A stretch of 64,000 nt of DNA from CAIQPS01 sp963783835 (lineage in GTDB: Bacteria; Actinomycetota; Thermoleophilia; RBG-16-64-13): assembly GCA_963783835.1 (NCBI GenBank), contig CAWAOX010000016.1, positions 43,449 through 107,448 of the forward strand. The letters are read 5' to 3'. The notes under the pieces were generated by a model. That model ran no database searches. It saw only the letters and a program-made list of their open reading frames with translations, and was not told the DNA's origin. A program made the position numbers and the translations under genes. The first letter of the stretch is position 1, and each line of letters begins with the position of its first letter. This document shows, one piece after another, positions 34,798-44,487 of this stretch.

Positions 34798-36121
34798 CTA
34801 CACCGTGCAGCGGAGCACGTACAGCCCGTCGCTGAAGGTATCGATGAAGATGTTGCCGCGGTTGTCCACGACGATGTCCTCCGCGGTACCGATGCGCGGC
34901 CCGGGGAAGAGATCGCCGGTCTTGTTGTTGAACAGCCACTCCGGCGGGTCCGGCGGGATGAAGTAGGCGATCTCGCGGGGAACGAAGGGATCGCTGATGT
35001 CGTAGACCCGCAGCCCGGCGTGGAAGTAGCAGCAGTATATGCGGTCGTTCCGGTCTTCCAACGCAGGATGGTAGTGCGGCTCGTGGATGTTGTGGGGACC
35101 GAACGGGCCGACGCCGACGCCGGGGATGTCGTTGAAGTTCTTGTAGGGCCATCCTTCCGGGATCTCGGGATAGGGGAACACCGAGACGAGCGTGGGGTCG
35201 GTCGGGTCGGCGATGTCCACCATCCCGATGAAGTTGAGAGGCTGGGCGCCCGAAGCGGCGGTCATCTTCTCGTTGAAGTATGCGTAGCGCTCGCCCTCGC
35301 TGGTCATGACCGCGTAGTCGCGCTGCGAGAGCGGCAGCACCGTGTGGCAGCGCGCTCCGGACAGCTTGCCGGCGAACGGCGGGTGGTGCCGCAGATGGCC
35401 GACGAGCTGCGGCAGGGTGAGGTCGGAGATATCGAGGACGACCATCCCGGCCCCGCCCCAGCTCACGTAGGCCAAGTCGCCCTTGGGATACGCGGGCCCG
35501 TGCATGACGGGGCTGTTGAGCATCGCCATCTCGGGATCGAAATCGGGCCCGTGCTCCTCCTTGAACTGCCCGGCCAGCCATTGGTCGGGCATCCACCAAC
35601 GCCCCACTTCCACAGGGTTGCTCGGGTCGGCGATGTCCAGGATGCGGTAGATGAAGTTCCTGAACCCGTCGCAGGTGGACGAGAGATGCACGTAGCGGCC
35701 TCCGCTATAGAAGAAGCGGTGCACCCCGCCCATGCCACCCGAGTCCCATTGCGAGAGCTTCTTGGGATTCGCCGGGTCCTTGACGTCCCAGATGATGACC
35801 CCCTGCTCGAAGGGATCTCCCCACTCGTTGCCGTGGAGCTTGGGCAGGGTGCCGCCGAGGGCGGTGATCATGAGGCCGTCGGCCACCTGGATCTTGGGCG
35901 TGCCCTTGGCCGGGCAGATCGGGACCGGGGATGAACTTCAGGTATTCCGGCCTACTGGGGTCGGTCACGTCGAGAATCCCCCACCCGGGGTGCTTGAAGG
36001 TGGCGTGGTAAAGGTAGTAGCGGCCGTCTACCTCCTGCATGGCCATCTGGAAGCCGGGCCGACCCTGGAGATCGTGGTACCCGATCTGGTCGATGTTCTT
36101 GGAGAATGCCGGCTTTGCCAT
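34798..36121 (-). CDS. LVIVD-repeat beta-propeller protein, frameshifted near 35910
   Basis: About 440 residues of repeated blades carrying the pattern x-V-x-D-I-x-D-P, for example WGILDVTDPSRPEYL, IWDVKDPANPKKL, ILDIADPSNPVEVG, MVDIADPTDPTLV and VYDISDPFVPREIA. This marks a LVIVD-type propeller. No signal peptide is seen, so it seems cytoplasmic. The frame changes near 35910 (GGCC region), between PGPDLPG and KIQVADGLMITALGG. The ATG at 36121 follows GGGAGC. Its place within a methyltransferase operon is unusual. It could bind a substrate or act as a scaffold; its chemistry is not known. Confidence 0.75.
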
Positions 36122-36262
36122 GTTAGCTCCCGTCGTCCGTGATCGCCCCGGCAGTGGTCGCGCCACCGCCATTGGCATTATGGTAAACCAAATGCTGCAT
36201 TTCTTCCGGCGCCGCGCCGCATGCCGGGGCTCGGCTGTCCTGCGCGGTTGCGCTATCGCTCC

Positions 36263-37424
36263 TTACCGCTGCACCGAGTCGACCATAGCCTTGACGTTCT
36301 CGAACTTGGCATCCGGCGGGATGGCACAACCCATGGCCATGATGAAGCCGTCCGGCCCGACCTCGTCGAGCAGGCGGTTGCAGTAGGCCTTGACCTGGTC
36401 AACCGTGCCCAGAGTCAGCATCGCCGGGTGCACATCACCGAGGATGCACATGTGGCCCGCCAGTATCTTCTTGGCCCGGAAGATGTCGGTCTTGCCGTCG
36501 AGCTCCAGCACGCACCTGCGGGCGGGCAGGTCCTTGAGCCTCTCGATCTCGCGGTCCCAGTTGGCGTCGTAGTGGAGCACGGGAGTGCCACCCTCTTCGG
36601 CCACGATCTCGACCAGTTCTTTCATATAGGGCCATACGAAGCGGTTCCACAGCCGCGGCGAGAGGAACTCGGGAGCCGTGCGCCAGCTACCGACCCAGTA
36701 GCCGAGTCCCGGCTGTCCGACCGCGCGCAGGAAGTGGCGCGTCTGCTCCCGCTTCTCGGCCATGATGACGTCGAGCACGGCTTGGACCTTGTCGGGAATC
36801 TGGAAGAGATCGAGGGTGAACTCCTTGACGGTCCGGGCGCCGGCGATGATGTTCGAACGGGTGGTCGACCGTCAGAGGCGAGAAGACCACATAGCCCTTC
36901 TTCATGTACTCCATCGTCCAGCGCGGGCCGGCCTCCTGAAGCGCTTGCCCGGCCGCTGCCGCCGCGCCCAGGTACTTGCCGAGGTACTGACCGAACCAGG
37001 CGCTCCAACCCATCTCGAGGATCTTGTCGTAGTCCTCGCGCTGGATTCGCACCTGCTCGTCCATCTGCCACTGGCTGTGCTCGGGCAGATCGCGGCCCGG
37101 CAGTTTCATGGGGGCGAGCCACAGCATGCCGAGAACGTCCGGAGCATAGGTGGGGAACTGGATGGAATCGACGTCGCCCAGCTTTTCCATGGCGCCAAGC
37201 ATCGTCTGCCCGGCGATGTCCACACTCGATACGAAGTCGGGATAGCTCACCCCCATGACATTCGCCGCGAAGAGGTCCATCACCAAAGACAGCGGCACCC
37301 GGTCCGGAGTGCCGCAGGCCACCGCAGTCTGCAGGCGCTGCATCCGCTCGAAGAAGAGCGGAGGCGGGGCGAAGCCGCCCGGGCCGCCGCCGGCGCCGGC
37401 GTTCGGTTCGTGCGTATCGGCCAT
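36263..37424 (-). CDS. UROD-fold methyltransferase (divergent member), frameshifted near 36855
   Basis: About 386 residues. The N-terminal half runs to VVFSPLTVDHPF; one extra base near 36855 breaks the frame. The rest begins NIIAGARTVKEF and contains GSWRTAPEFLSPRLW, FVWPYMKELVEIV, VLHYDANWDREIERL and GDVHPAMLTLGT. It lacks the H-x-G-x3-FMS block of the other three members and has LHYDAN in place of VxEG, so it is a different subfamily with perhaps another substrate or the methyl-acceptor step. Its start overlaps the stop of the corrinoid gene at 37426. Confidence 0.8.
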
Positions 37425-37425
37425 C

Positions 37426-38059
37426 TCAGTTCACCCCCAGCACTTTCTTGGCGGCGATGACGCCGTCCTGAGCGGTCTTGCAGTAGAAGTCGGCCCCTAC
37501 GTAGTCGGCGGTGGCCTGGTCTACGGGACCGCCGCCTATGAGGACGGTCACTTGGTCGCGAAGGCCGGCGGCTTTGAGAGTATTGATGGCGTCTCTCATG
37601 TCGTCGAAGACGGTGGTGAGAAGGCAGGACATACCCACCAGAGTGGCGCCCGATTCTTTGACGGCATCCACGAAGGCCTGGTGCTCCACGTTCACCCCCA
37701 GATCGACGACCTTGATGCCGTTCGAGCTCATGACCGTGGCCACGATGTCTTTGCCGAAGTCGTGGATGTCGTTCTTGACGGTTCCCAGTACCAGGGTGCC
37801 GTAGCTTGATCTGCACCGAACTCTTGAGCTCTTCCTGTAAGGGGGCGCCGGCCTTCTTGAAGATGTCGGCGGCGTAGATGAGTTCGGAGAGGTAGTACTC
37901 GCAGGATTCAAAGCGTTCTCCCACGATGCTCATGCCGGCCTGGAGCTCTTCCAGGATGGAGAGGGCAGGTTCACCTTTGGCCAGCTTGTCCTGGACCAGA
38001 ACCACCGCCTTGTCTTCTTCCAGGTCGCCCACGGCTTGGGCGAGGGGGGATGTGATCAT
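37426..38059 (-). CDS. Corrinoid (B12-binding) methyl carrier protein, frameshifted near 37806
   Basis: About 211 residues. The helical cap (ALSILEELQAGMSIVGERF) is joined after a frameshift near 37803-37810 to the B12 domain with the motif KNDIHDFG, MSCLLTTVFDDM and LIGGGPVDQ. The ATG at 38059 follows GAAGGAGG; an upstream in-frame start gives an implausible extension. It is upstream of and coupled to the methyltransferase at 36263. Confidence 0.83.
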
Positions 38060-38096
38060 CAAGAGCCTCCTTCTTTCGTCGCGAGCCCCAGGGGGC

Positions 38097-38147
38097 CTAC
38101 CAAACTCCGTATTCCTTGCTGAAGTCAACCATGTCGGAGGGCGCCGC
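38097..38147 (-). pseudogene. 3' stump of a UROD-type methyltransferase
   Basis: Directly after the TGA of the iron-sulfur flavoprotein gene, the same frame reads AAPSDMVDFSKEYGVW and a TAG. This matches the ends of the intact family members (AMVDFTKEYGG at 31531; DATKEYGTY at 29470). There is no start or body, so most of a gene has been deleted or lost in assembly. Confidence 0.7.
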
Positions 38148-39062
38148 TCACTTCTTCTTGGGGGGCGGAGCGATCAGCGTGCCCCAGGAGTTGAACCGCG
38201 CGATCTTCTCCTGCACTTCCGGCAGCGCGAGCTGCTTGGGTTCTTCCACCCACTCGTGCTCCATGATCCAGTGAAGGTGATGAGCCTCTTTGGGCCCGGA
38301 GAACCGGGGTTCGCGGACATCGTCGGCGTTCCAGGCGACGGAGTACTTGCCGTCCTCGACCGATACGGTCCCGTGCACCTCACAGGTGGGGCACATGATC
38401 TCCGGGAAGTCCTTCTCGATGTAGAGGATGTTGCAGTGGCACACCGGGCAGGCCACCGCCGGGTCCTGCCCCAGGAACTTCCACTTCTCGAACGGCAGGT
38501 CCATGGTGCGGGCCACGTTCTTGCCCAGTTGTCGGGCACGCTCGACGGCCCACGCGTTGTCCGGCGTCAGAGCGGCGCCGATGTTGGCGCAGTGGTCCAC
38601 CTGCACCTGGTCGATGAGGGTGGTGAAGTGCTGCAGGAACAGGTTGATGGAGGTGAGCCCCAGGCTGGTCCATCCGTCATATCCCGAGCCGCCCACGGAG
38701 ATGGCCGCACCCACGCGCTTGCGCTCGAAGATGCCCTCTTTGCGGGAGAACAGGTGGTTGGTCTTCTCGGCGATAATCATGAGGTAGCTGCACGATCGCA
38801 GGTGGTACACCGGCGCCGAGACGATGACGCCGGTGTCGCCGAGGAGCGTCTGCTCGAGGATCCAATCGACGTCGTCTTTGACGCACTTGCCGGTCTTCAT
38901 GCAGGTCCAGCAGGAGTTGCAGGGCGTCACTTTGTGGTCCATCGCCCGAATGATCTCGGTCTCGCAGCCTTCCTCCTCGGCGGCCATGAGAGCGGCCTTG
39001 AGGAGGAGTTCGCTGTTGCTGTTCTTGCGGCCGCACGAGAGGCCGATAATCTTCTTGGTCAC
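38148..39062 (-). CDS. Iron-sulfur flavoprotein (Isf-like) with zinc-ribbon element
   Basis: A 304-residue protein. The N-terminal flavodoxin-like fold has the compact Isf cysteine motif C48-x2-C51-x2-C54-x5-C60 for a 4Fe-4S cluster and VSAPVYHLRS at the FMN site. Residues 205-227 form a CPVC...CPTC zinc ribbon or rubredoxin-like site. The last 70 residues are Trp/His-rich (HHLHWIMEHEW). The GTG at 39062 follows AGGAG and overlaps the TGA of an upstream methyltransferase stump. It is a candidate reductant for corrinoid activation, because no RACE-type activator is visible. Confidence 0.83.
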   Translation of the reverse strand: MTKKIIGLSCGRKNSNSELLLKAALMAAEEEGCETEIIRAMDHKVTPCNSCWTCMKTGKCVKDDVDWILEQTLLGDTGVIVSAPVYHLRSCSYLMIIAEKTNHLFSRKEGIFERKRVGAAISVGGSGYDGWTSLGLTSINLFLQHFTTLIDQVQVDHCANIGAALTPDNAWAVERARQLGKNVARTMDLPFEKWKFLGQDPAVACPVCHCNILYIEKDFPEIMCPTCEVHGTVSVEDGKYSVAWNADDVREPRFSGPKEAHHLHWIMEHEWVEEPKQLALPEVQEKIARFNSWGTLIAPPPKKK

Positions 39063-39193
39063 CCGTCTACTCCTGTCGTTGAGAGGGTCCCGCTCTCCGT
39101 CCTGCTATCGTACTCGCCTACCGCTTCGCGCAGGGCCATGACATTCTCCGGCCTGGCTTCAGCCGGGATGCCCTGGTTGCCGTCGATGATGAG
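39059..39193 (-). pseudogene. 3' stump of a second UROD-type methyltransferase
   Basis: The minus strand upstream of the flavoprotein start reads IIDGNQGIPAEARPENVMAL, then REAVGEYDSRTES, to a TGA overlapping the GTG start. It aligns with the end of the intact gene at 36263 (AMGCAIPPDAKFENVKAMVD). Upstream of residue IID the frame runs into the hairpin at 39196-39222, so the gene body is gone. Confidence 0.65.
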
Positions 39194-39195
39194 AG

Positions 39196-39222
39196 GGGGC
39201 CGGCGGCGAAGCCGCCGGCCCC
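39196..39222. terminator. Perfect GC-rich hairpin at the edge of the stump
   Basis: GGGGCCGGCGGC-GAA-GCCGCCGGCCCC is a 12-bp perfect stem downstream of the substrate-binding protein gene on the minus strand. No T tract follows; it may act as a terminator, an mRNA-stabilising hairpin or a REP-like element. Confidence 0.5.
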
Positions 39223-39282
39223 GGCACTAGTTGGTCGTCGGGATCGACCTCAGGGGATGAGAGACGATCCCGAGGGATCAGC

Positions 39283-40606
39283 CTAGTTGACTATGTTCAC
39301 CAGCACCCACTGGGCACCCTTGACCTGCCACTCCACCATATCGCCGTCAACACCCTGAGATGTCTCCTCGGGGGTGAAGTTCATGATGCCCTGTAGGGCC
39401 ACGAAGTCCTTCAGATTGATCAGAGCCTGGGCGACTTTGGCTTTGTCCTCCGGGTCACCAGCCTGCTTCATGGCCTCAGCCAGAACGGAGACCAGGTCGG
39501 CTCCAGCAGCCGAGAAGAAGTCCGGCGACTGGCCGTATTTTGCCTGGTAGGCCTCAAAGAAGCCGAGTTGTCCTTCCTTCAGCGGCCAGTCATCGGGCAG
39601 ACCCGCCGGGTTGACCAGACCACCGCAGTCAAGCACGAGGAAGCCTTCCACCGCTTCCGGACCCATGGCGAAGATGGCCGGGTGGGCGGCGGCCGGGCTG
39701 CCCTGGATGGGCACCGTCACGCCGAGGGACCGCAGGCCTTTGTACAAGGGGGGAGCGGCGATCGGGTTGACGTAGATGACCACGGCATCCGGTTTCTGCG
39801 CGTTGTACGCTTCCATGATCTTGTTGAGGATCGGCTGGAAGTCGGTCTGGTCGAAACCGAAGGTGTCGGGCAGTTTGGTGAACGTGAAGCCTTCAGTCGG
39901 GCCGGCCTTTACGAGCAGGTCGAGCGTCTCCTGGTGGATGGCGAGCACGTCGGCGATGCCGATGATGTTCTTCCACCCATTGGCCTTGATGACCTTGGTC
40001 AAGGCGTCGGCCTGGGTGTCCGGGGCCGCCGAGAGCATGACACTCATCTGGTACTGCGGCGCAGCAGCCAGTTGCTCGAGGGTGGCTGGGCCCATGCCCA
40101 CCATGGGGGTCTGGGTCTGCTCGGCGATGCCGCGAGCCGGTTCCTGCATGAACTGGGCGAAGGGACCGATGGTGGCTGCGACCTTGTCTTCCTGGATAAG
40201 CTTGTTGATGTTGGCGATGGCCGGCGGGTACGTCCGATTTGTCATCGAGGGTGATGACCTCGAGCGGACGGCCGTTGATGCCGCCGTTGGCGTTGATGTA
40301 CTCGACCATCAGGTCGACGCCTTTACCGGTCGAGTCGGCCGGCGCCGCGCTGAACCCGGTGATGCTGTTGGAGAACCCGACCTTGATGGGTGCGCCCGTG
40401 GCAGGACCGGCCGCCGTGGTGTCGGTGCTCGGGGCAGCAGTCGTGTCCGTGCTCGGCGCCGCGGTGGTTTCGGTGCTCGGAGCAGCCGTGGTCGCGGTCG
40501 TCGGAGCAGCCGTGGTGGTGGTCTCTTCTCCACCGCAGGCGACCGCCGTCATGGCGACCACCAGCAGCAGAACAAGCAGACCGACGATCAGGTAGCGCTT
40601 CTTCAT
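39283..40606 (-). CDS. Liv-type periplasmic substrate-binding lipoprotein, frameshifted near 40240
   Basis: About 440 residues. The signal peptide ends in a lipobox (MTAVAC, Cys near residue 24), followed by a Thr/Ala/Pro/Ser linker of four imperfect repeats (TTAAPST type). The type I binding fold begins KVGFSNSITGFSA. The frame breaks near 40236-40242 between TLDDKS and RTYPPAIANINKL; the rest is intact to NIVN. It is downstream of its ABC components in one operon. The fold binds branched-chain amino acids, amides or aromatic acids; context favours aromatic or carboxylic acids. Confidence 0.85.
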
Positions 40607-40686
40607 CTCTTCCTCCCGTTCCTTTTGTGTTCCCAGAATCGTTTGCCCTGTCCTACAACCTGAAAGCGTGCGACAGCCTTGACCGG

Positions 40687-43422
40687 TCAGCCCAGGGCCA
40701 TACCGAGGTAGCTTGCCCGCACGCGATCATCCGACTTCAGAGTGTCCGCCAGACCGGAGACGGCCACCTGTCCGGTCTGGAGAACGATGCCTCGATGGGC
40801 CAGCGAGAGCGCCATTTCCGCGCTCTGCTCCACCATCAGCATGGTGAGACCCTCCTTGTTCAGCTTCGAGAGCGCCTCGAAGATGCGCTCCACGACGAGT
40901 GGAGCAAGACCCATGGAGGGCTCGTCGAGAAGAAGGAGTTGCGGCCGCCCGATGAGGGCCCGGCCGATGGCCAGCATCTGTTGCTCGCCGCCGGAAAGCG
41001 TGCCCGCGGGTTGCTTCCTTCTCTCCCCTAGGATGGGGAAGAGCTCGTAGACGTAGGCGATGTCGTCCGCCAGCGTCCCCCGCCAGTCTTTCCGGCCGGA
41101 ACTCCCCACCACCAGGTTGTCCTGCACCGACAGCTCACGGAACAGCCGGCGCCCTTCCGGCACCTGGCACATGCCACGGGCGGCGATCTTCTCTGGGGCG
41201 AGGTGGGTGATGTCCGCACCCTGGTAGACCACCGAGCCGGCCTTGGGCCGCAGCAAACCAGAAATAGTGTGGAGCAGCGTGCTCTTACCGGCCCCGTTCG
41301 CGCCCAGGATGGCGACCACTTCGCCCTTCGGCACGGCTAGCGAGACCCCGTGTAGGGCCTCGATGGAGCCGTAGGTAGTGGTGAGATCTCTGATCACAAG
41401 GAGATCTTCAGGCTCGGGGCAACTGCCGTCGGTCAGTGCCCGGGTCTGGCAGAGGTCCGCGCGGTCCTCCACTTTCACTCCCAGGTACGCCTCGATGACC
41501 GCCGGGTCTTTCTGAACGACTTCCGGCCGGCCCTCGGCGATCAGACGGCCATAGTCGAGCACGTAGACGTGCTCGGAGATGCCCATGACCAGGTCGATGT
41601 CGTGCTCCACCAGAAGGACGGTGACTCCGGAGTCGCAGATGCTCCGGATCCGCTCGACCAGGTAGGCGCGTTCGGAAGCGTTCATGCCTGCCGCCGGCTC
41701 GTCGAGCAGAAGCAGGCGGGGCTCGGAGGCGAGCGCCCGGGCGATCTCCACCAGGCGCTGTGACCCGTAGGGGAGGCTGGCAGCGGGGAGATGGGCCCTG
41801 TCGGCCAGCCCCACCGCGGAAAGCGCCCGCATCGCCCGTTCCCGCGAGGCCTTTTCCTCCCGGCGCTGATGGGGAAGACCAAGCCCACCTGCCCAGAGAC
41901 CGGATCTCTCGTGTTGATGGCAACCTACCAACACGTTCTCAAGAACGGTCATGTTCACGTAGATGCGCATGCTCTGGAAGGTACGGGCCATGCCCAGGCG
42001 AGCGGTATTGGCGGTGGAGACTTTGGTCACGTCCTGGCCGGCGAACTCGACGGTCCCCTGCGTGAGCTTCTGCAGACGGCTGACGGCGTTGAAGAGCGTG
42101 GTCTTGCCCGCCCCGTTGGGTCCGATGAGAGCAACGATCTGACCTTCGCGGACTTCGAGCGAGACCTCATCGACCGCTTTGAGTCCGCCGAAATGGACGG
42201 ACAACTCCCTGATCGAAAGGAGTGGCGCTCCGGCGACCCGAGCGGCCGGGAATCCGGCGGCAACGGTCGCGGCCCCGGCTCCCTCCGGGACGTTCAGGGC
42301 GGTCGGCGATGCCGCAGCCCTCCCGGTCCCCGGTGATACGGCCAGCGGCATCCCCAGCGTAGTGGTGCACTGCCCGGCGGGCTGGTCATCTTCGGCCGCC
42401 GCCAGGCACTGGGCCGGCTCCTGCACCTTCTCACGCTTGAAGAGGGCCTTCAGCCGCGCTCGCTGGTCGGGACGTAGCGCCAGACCGGCGGGAAGAAAGA
42501 TGAGGAGCAGGATCATGATGACGGAGTACACCACACCGCTGTACTGCTGGATGCCGGCGAACCCGTTCATCACCCAGGTCATGAGAACGGCCCCGATGAC
42601 CGCGCCCCATACCGATCCACCCCCCAGTAGCATCATGACGATCGGGAGGATGGCGGCGGTGAAGGTGAAGGAGTTCGGAGTGACTGCCATGCTGACGAAG
42701 GCATAGAGGCCACCGGCCAGTCCGCAGATGACCGCGCTGGCGACGAAGGCGAGGAGCTTCCAGTTGGGTGTACGTACACCGAGGCTCTTGGAGGCGACCT
42801 CGCTGGTGGCGATGGCCCGCAGGGCCCGGCCCGCGCGGTACTTGAGGGCGCGGTCGATGAACAAGATGATGACCACCGCCACTACCCAGATCAAGTAGTA
42901 CTGGCGCAGGTTGGTGTTGAAGTCGAACCCGAAGATGTTGAGAGTCGGGACGGGGGCGAGTCCGGTGGTCGACCCGGTGATGGTGCGGAGTTGTTGCACC
43001 AGCACCAGAAAGATCTGACCCAGGCCTATGGTGGCGAGAGCCAGGTAGAAGTAACGGAGTTTGAGCACCGGCCGCCCCACGATCAAGGCGATCGCCCCGG
43101 CCACCAGGGCCCCGACGACCAGAGCGGCCAACGTGGGAAAGTCGGCCTTCATGCTCAGGATAGCGGCGGTGTATGCGCCGATGCCATAGAAGGCGGAGTG
43201 GCCGAAGGATAGTTGGCCGGCCTGGCCCAGGATGATGACGACAGCGACGGTGAGGATGGTAAAGAGCCCACCGGTGGTCATGATCCGCATGGCATAGCCG
43301 CTCTGGTAGAGAAGCGGCCAGACAAGGAGGACAACGACCAGCAGGGCCTTGAACAGGAACGCCCGGCTGTGCAGCCAGGAGAACCTGCCTGCCACGGGGG
43401 TGGAGGTCTCCAGCCGATCCAT
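40687..43422 (-). CDS. Fused Liv-type ABC transporter: LivM permease + LivG ATPase + LivF ATPase
   Basis: A single 911-residue polypeptide. Residues 1-318 are a LivM permease with about nine membrane segments. Residues 319-399 are a low-complexity Ala/Pro/Gly linker. Residues 400-655 are a LivG ATPase (Walker A GPNGAGKT 434-441, Walker B LLLLDEP, signature region PYGSQR instead of SGGQ). Residues 675-911 are a LivF ATPase (GANGAGKST 707-715, LSGGEQQ 809-815, LLLDEPSMGL). These are normally three genes. The start overlaps the livH stop by one base (TGATG). The same fusion recurs at 49445-52175, so it is not an artefact. Confidence 0.9.
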   Translation of the reverse strand: MDRLETSTPVAGRFSWLHSRAFLFKALLVVVLLVWPLLYQSGYAMRIMTTGGLFTILTVAVVIILGQAGQLSFGHSAFYGIGAYTAAILSMKADFPTLAALVVGALVAGAIALIVGRPVLKLRYFYLALATIGLGQIFLVLVQQLRTITGSTTGLAPVPTLNIFGFDFNTNLRQYYLIWVVAVVIILFIDRALKYRAGRALRAIATSEVASKSLGVRTPNWKLLAFVASAVICGLAGGLYAFVSMAVTPNSFTFTAAILPIVMMLLGGGSVWGAVIGAVLMTWVMNGFAGIQQYSGVVYSVIMILLLIFLPAGLALRPDQRARLKALFKREKVQEPAQCLAAAEDDQPAGQCTTTLGMPLAVSPGTGRAAASPTALNVPEGAGAATVAAGFPAARVAGAPLLSIRELSVHFGGLKAVDEVSLEVREGQIVALIGPNGAGKTTLFNAVSRLQKLTQGTVEFAGQDVTKVSTANTARLGMARTFQSMRIYVNMTVLENVLVGCHQHERSGLWAGGLGLPHQRREEKASRERAMRALSAVGLADRAHLPAASLPYGSQRLVEIARALASEPRLLLLDEPAAGMNASERAYLVERIRSICDSGVTVLLVEHDIDLVMGISEHVYVLDYGRLIAEGRPEVVQKDPAVIEAYLGVKVEDRADLCQTRALTDGSCPEPEDLLVIRDLTTTYGSIEALHGVSLAVPKGEVVAILGANGAGKSTLLHTISGLLRPKAGSVVYQGADITHLAPEKIAARGMCQVPEGRRLFRELSVQDNLVVGSSGRKDWRGTLADDIAYVYELFPILGERRKQPAGTLSGGEQQMLAIGRALIGRPQLLLLDEPSMGLAPLVVERIFEALSKLNKEGLTMLMVEQSAEMALSLAHRGIVLQTGQVAVSGLADTLKSDDRVRASYLGMALG

Positions 43423-44300
43423 CAGGCCTCACCCTCTGCGGAAGGCTGGCCGATGATGCCGCCCGGCCGGAAGTACAGGACGAGGATCAGGATGGCGAAC
43501 GCCACTGCGTCCTGATAGCCGGCCGGCATGAAGCCGGTCGCCACGGACTGGATGATCCCGAGGGTGAGACCGCCGACCACAGCGCCGGTGCTCGAACCCC
43601 AACCGCCCAGGATGGCGGCCACGAAACCCGAGAGGGCATAGATACCACCGGACAGATACGAGGTCGAGTTGATGGGGGTCACGGCGATGCCCCCCAGGGC
43701 CCCGATGGCCGCCGAGATGGCGAAGGCGAGAAGGATCATCTTGCCGGTGTTCACTCCGGAGAGACTGGCCGCCCCCGGGTCGTTGGCGGTAGCCGTCATC
43801 TGCTTGCCGATCCGGGTGCGGTTGGTCAGAAGGTAAAGACCGATGAGCACCAAGATCATGAGTCCGATCACCCACAGGCTCTGAGGAAAGACGGCTACCT
43901 TTCCTATGAAGAGTGCCTTGTCACCGGTGAACGTCGGCGCGCTCTTCCCATAGCCTCCCCACTTGAGCAGGGCGAGGTTCTCGAAAAGGATGCTGAGAGC
44001 CATCGTGGCCAGAATGATCGACACCAGCGAGATCTTGATCAGCGGCCGCAGCACGACCAGGTACATGACCATGCCGAGAATCACCACACAGGCGATGGAA
44101 AGGATGGCCGATAGCCAATAGGGAAGCCCGATCTCGCTCAGGAACGAGTACGTGAAGAAGGCGCCGAACATGACGAAGGCGCCCTGCGCCATATTGACGA
44201 TCCGGGACGTCCGGTAGATGGTCACGTAGCCAAGGGCGATCAGCGAGTAGATGCTGCCGACGGTTATGCCGGTCACCAGTAGCTGGATCCACTTGGCCAC
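43422..44300 (-). CDS. livH: LivH-type ABC permease
   Basis: A 292-residue permease with about eight membrane segments. It begins KWIQLLVTGITVGSIYSL and has the LivH hallmark GYVTIYRTSRIVNMAQGAF. I chose the GTG at 44300 because AGGGGGG lies just upstream; a GTG at 44306 would place the ribosome site too close. It pairs with the LivM domain of the next gene. Upstream, divergent from tetR, lies the palindromic operator at 44379. Confidence 0.88.
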   Translation of the reverse strand: MAKWIQLLVTGITVGSIYSLIALGYVTIYRTSRIVNMAQGAFVMFGAFFTYSFLSEIGLPYWLSAILSIACVVILGMVMYLVVLRPLIKISLVSIILATMALSILFENLALLKWGGYGKSAPTFTGDKALFIGKVAVFPQSLWVIGLMILVLIGLYLLTNRTRIGKQMTATANDPGAASLSGVNTGKMILLAFAISAAIGALGGIAVTPINSTSYLSGGIYALSGFVAAILGGWGSSTGAVVGGLTLGIIQSVATGFMPAGYQDAVAFAILILVLYFRPGGIIGQPSAEGEA

Positions 44301-44378
44301 AATCACCCCCCTGGCAAACTCCCGGAGGACCGTGTTCGATACTGGGCACGACCCGCCGTGCTAATGAAACTTGTTTTC

Positions 44379-44418
44379 GTAAACTGGATTTACTAAGGTA
44401 CTGTACCGGGTGTATGCT
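44379..44418 (+). promoter_or_regulatory. Operator GTAAA-N5-TTTAC with overlapping promoter
   Basis: GTAAACTGGATTTAC (44379-44393) is a perfect dyad in the divergent gap between livH and tetR. Its right half forms a plausible -35 (TTTACT), followed after 18 bp by TATGCT (44413-44418). A second dyad, GGTACTGTACC (44397-44407), lies within the spacer. Equivalent GTAAA-N5-TTTAC sites precede tetR at 47791 and BKACE at 54592. Confidence 0.72.
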
Positions 44419-44487
44419 GTCAAGGTTGCCACCGATCGCTACTGCTGCAGCGGTCGTCGGAATGGAATGCCGGAAGGGCCAGATGCT

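Noticed and set aside
40390..40540. Short repeats that might be a CRISPR array
   Set aside because: They encode the Thr/Ala/Pro/Ser linker of a lipoprotein; there are no unique spacers between identical repeats.
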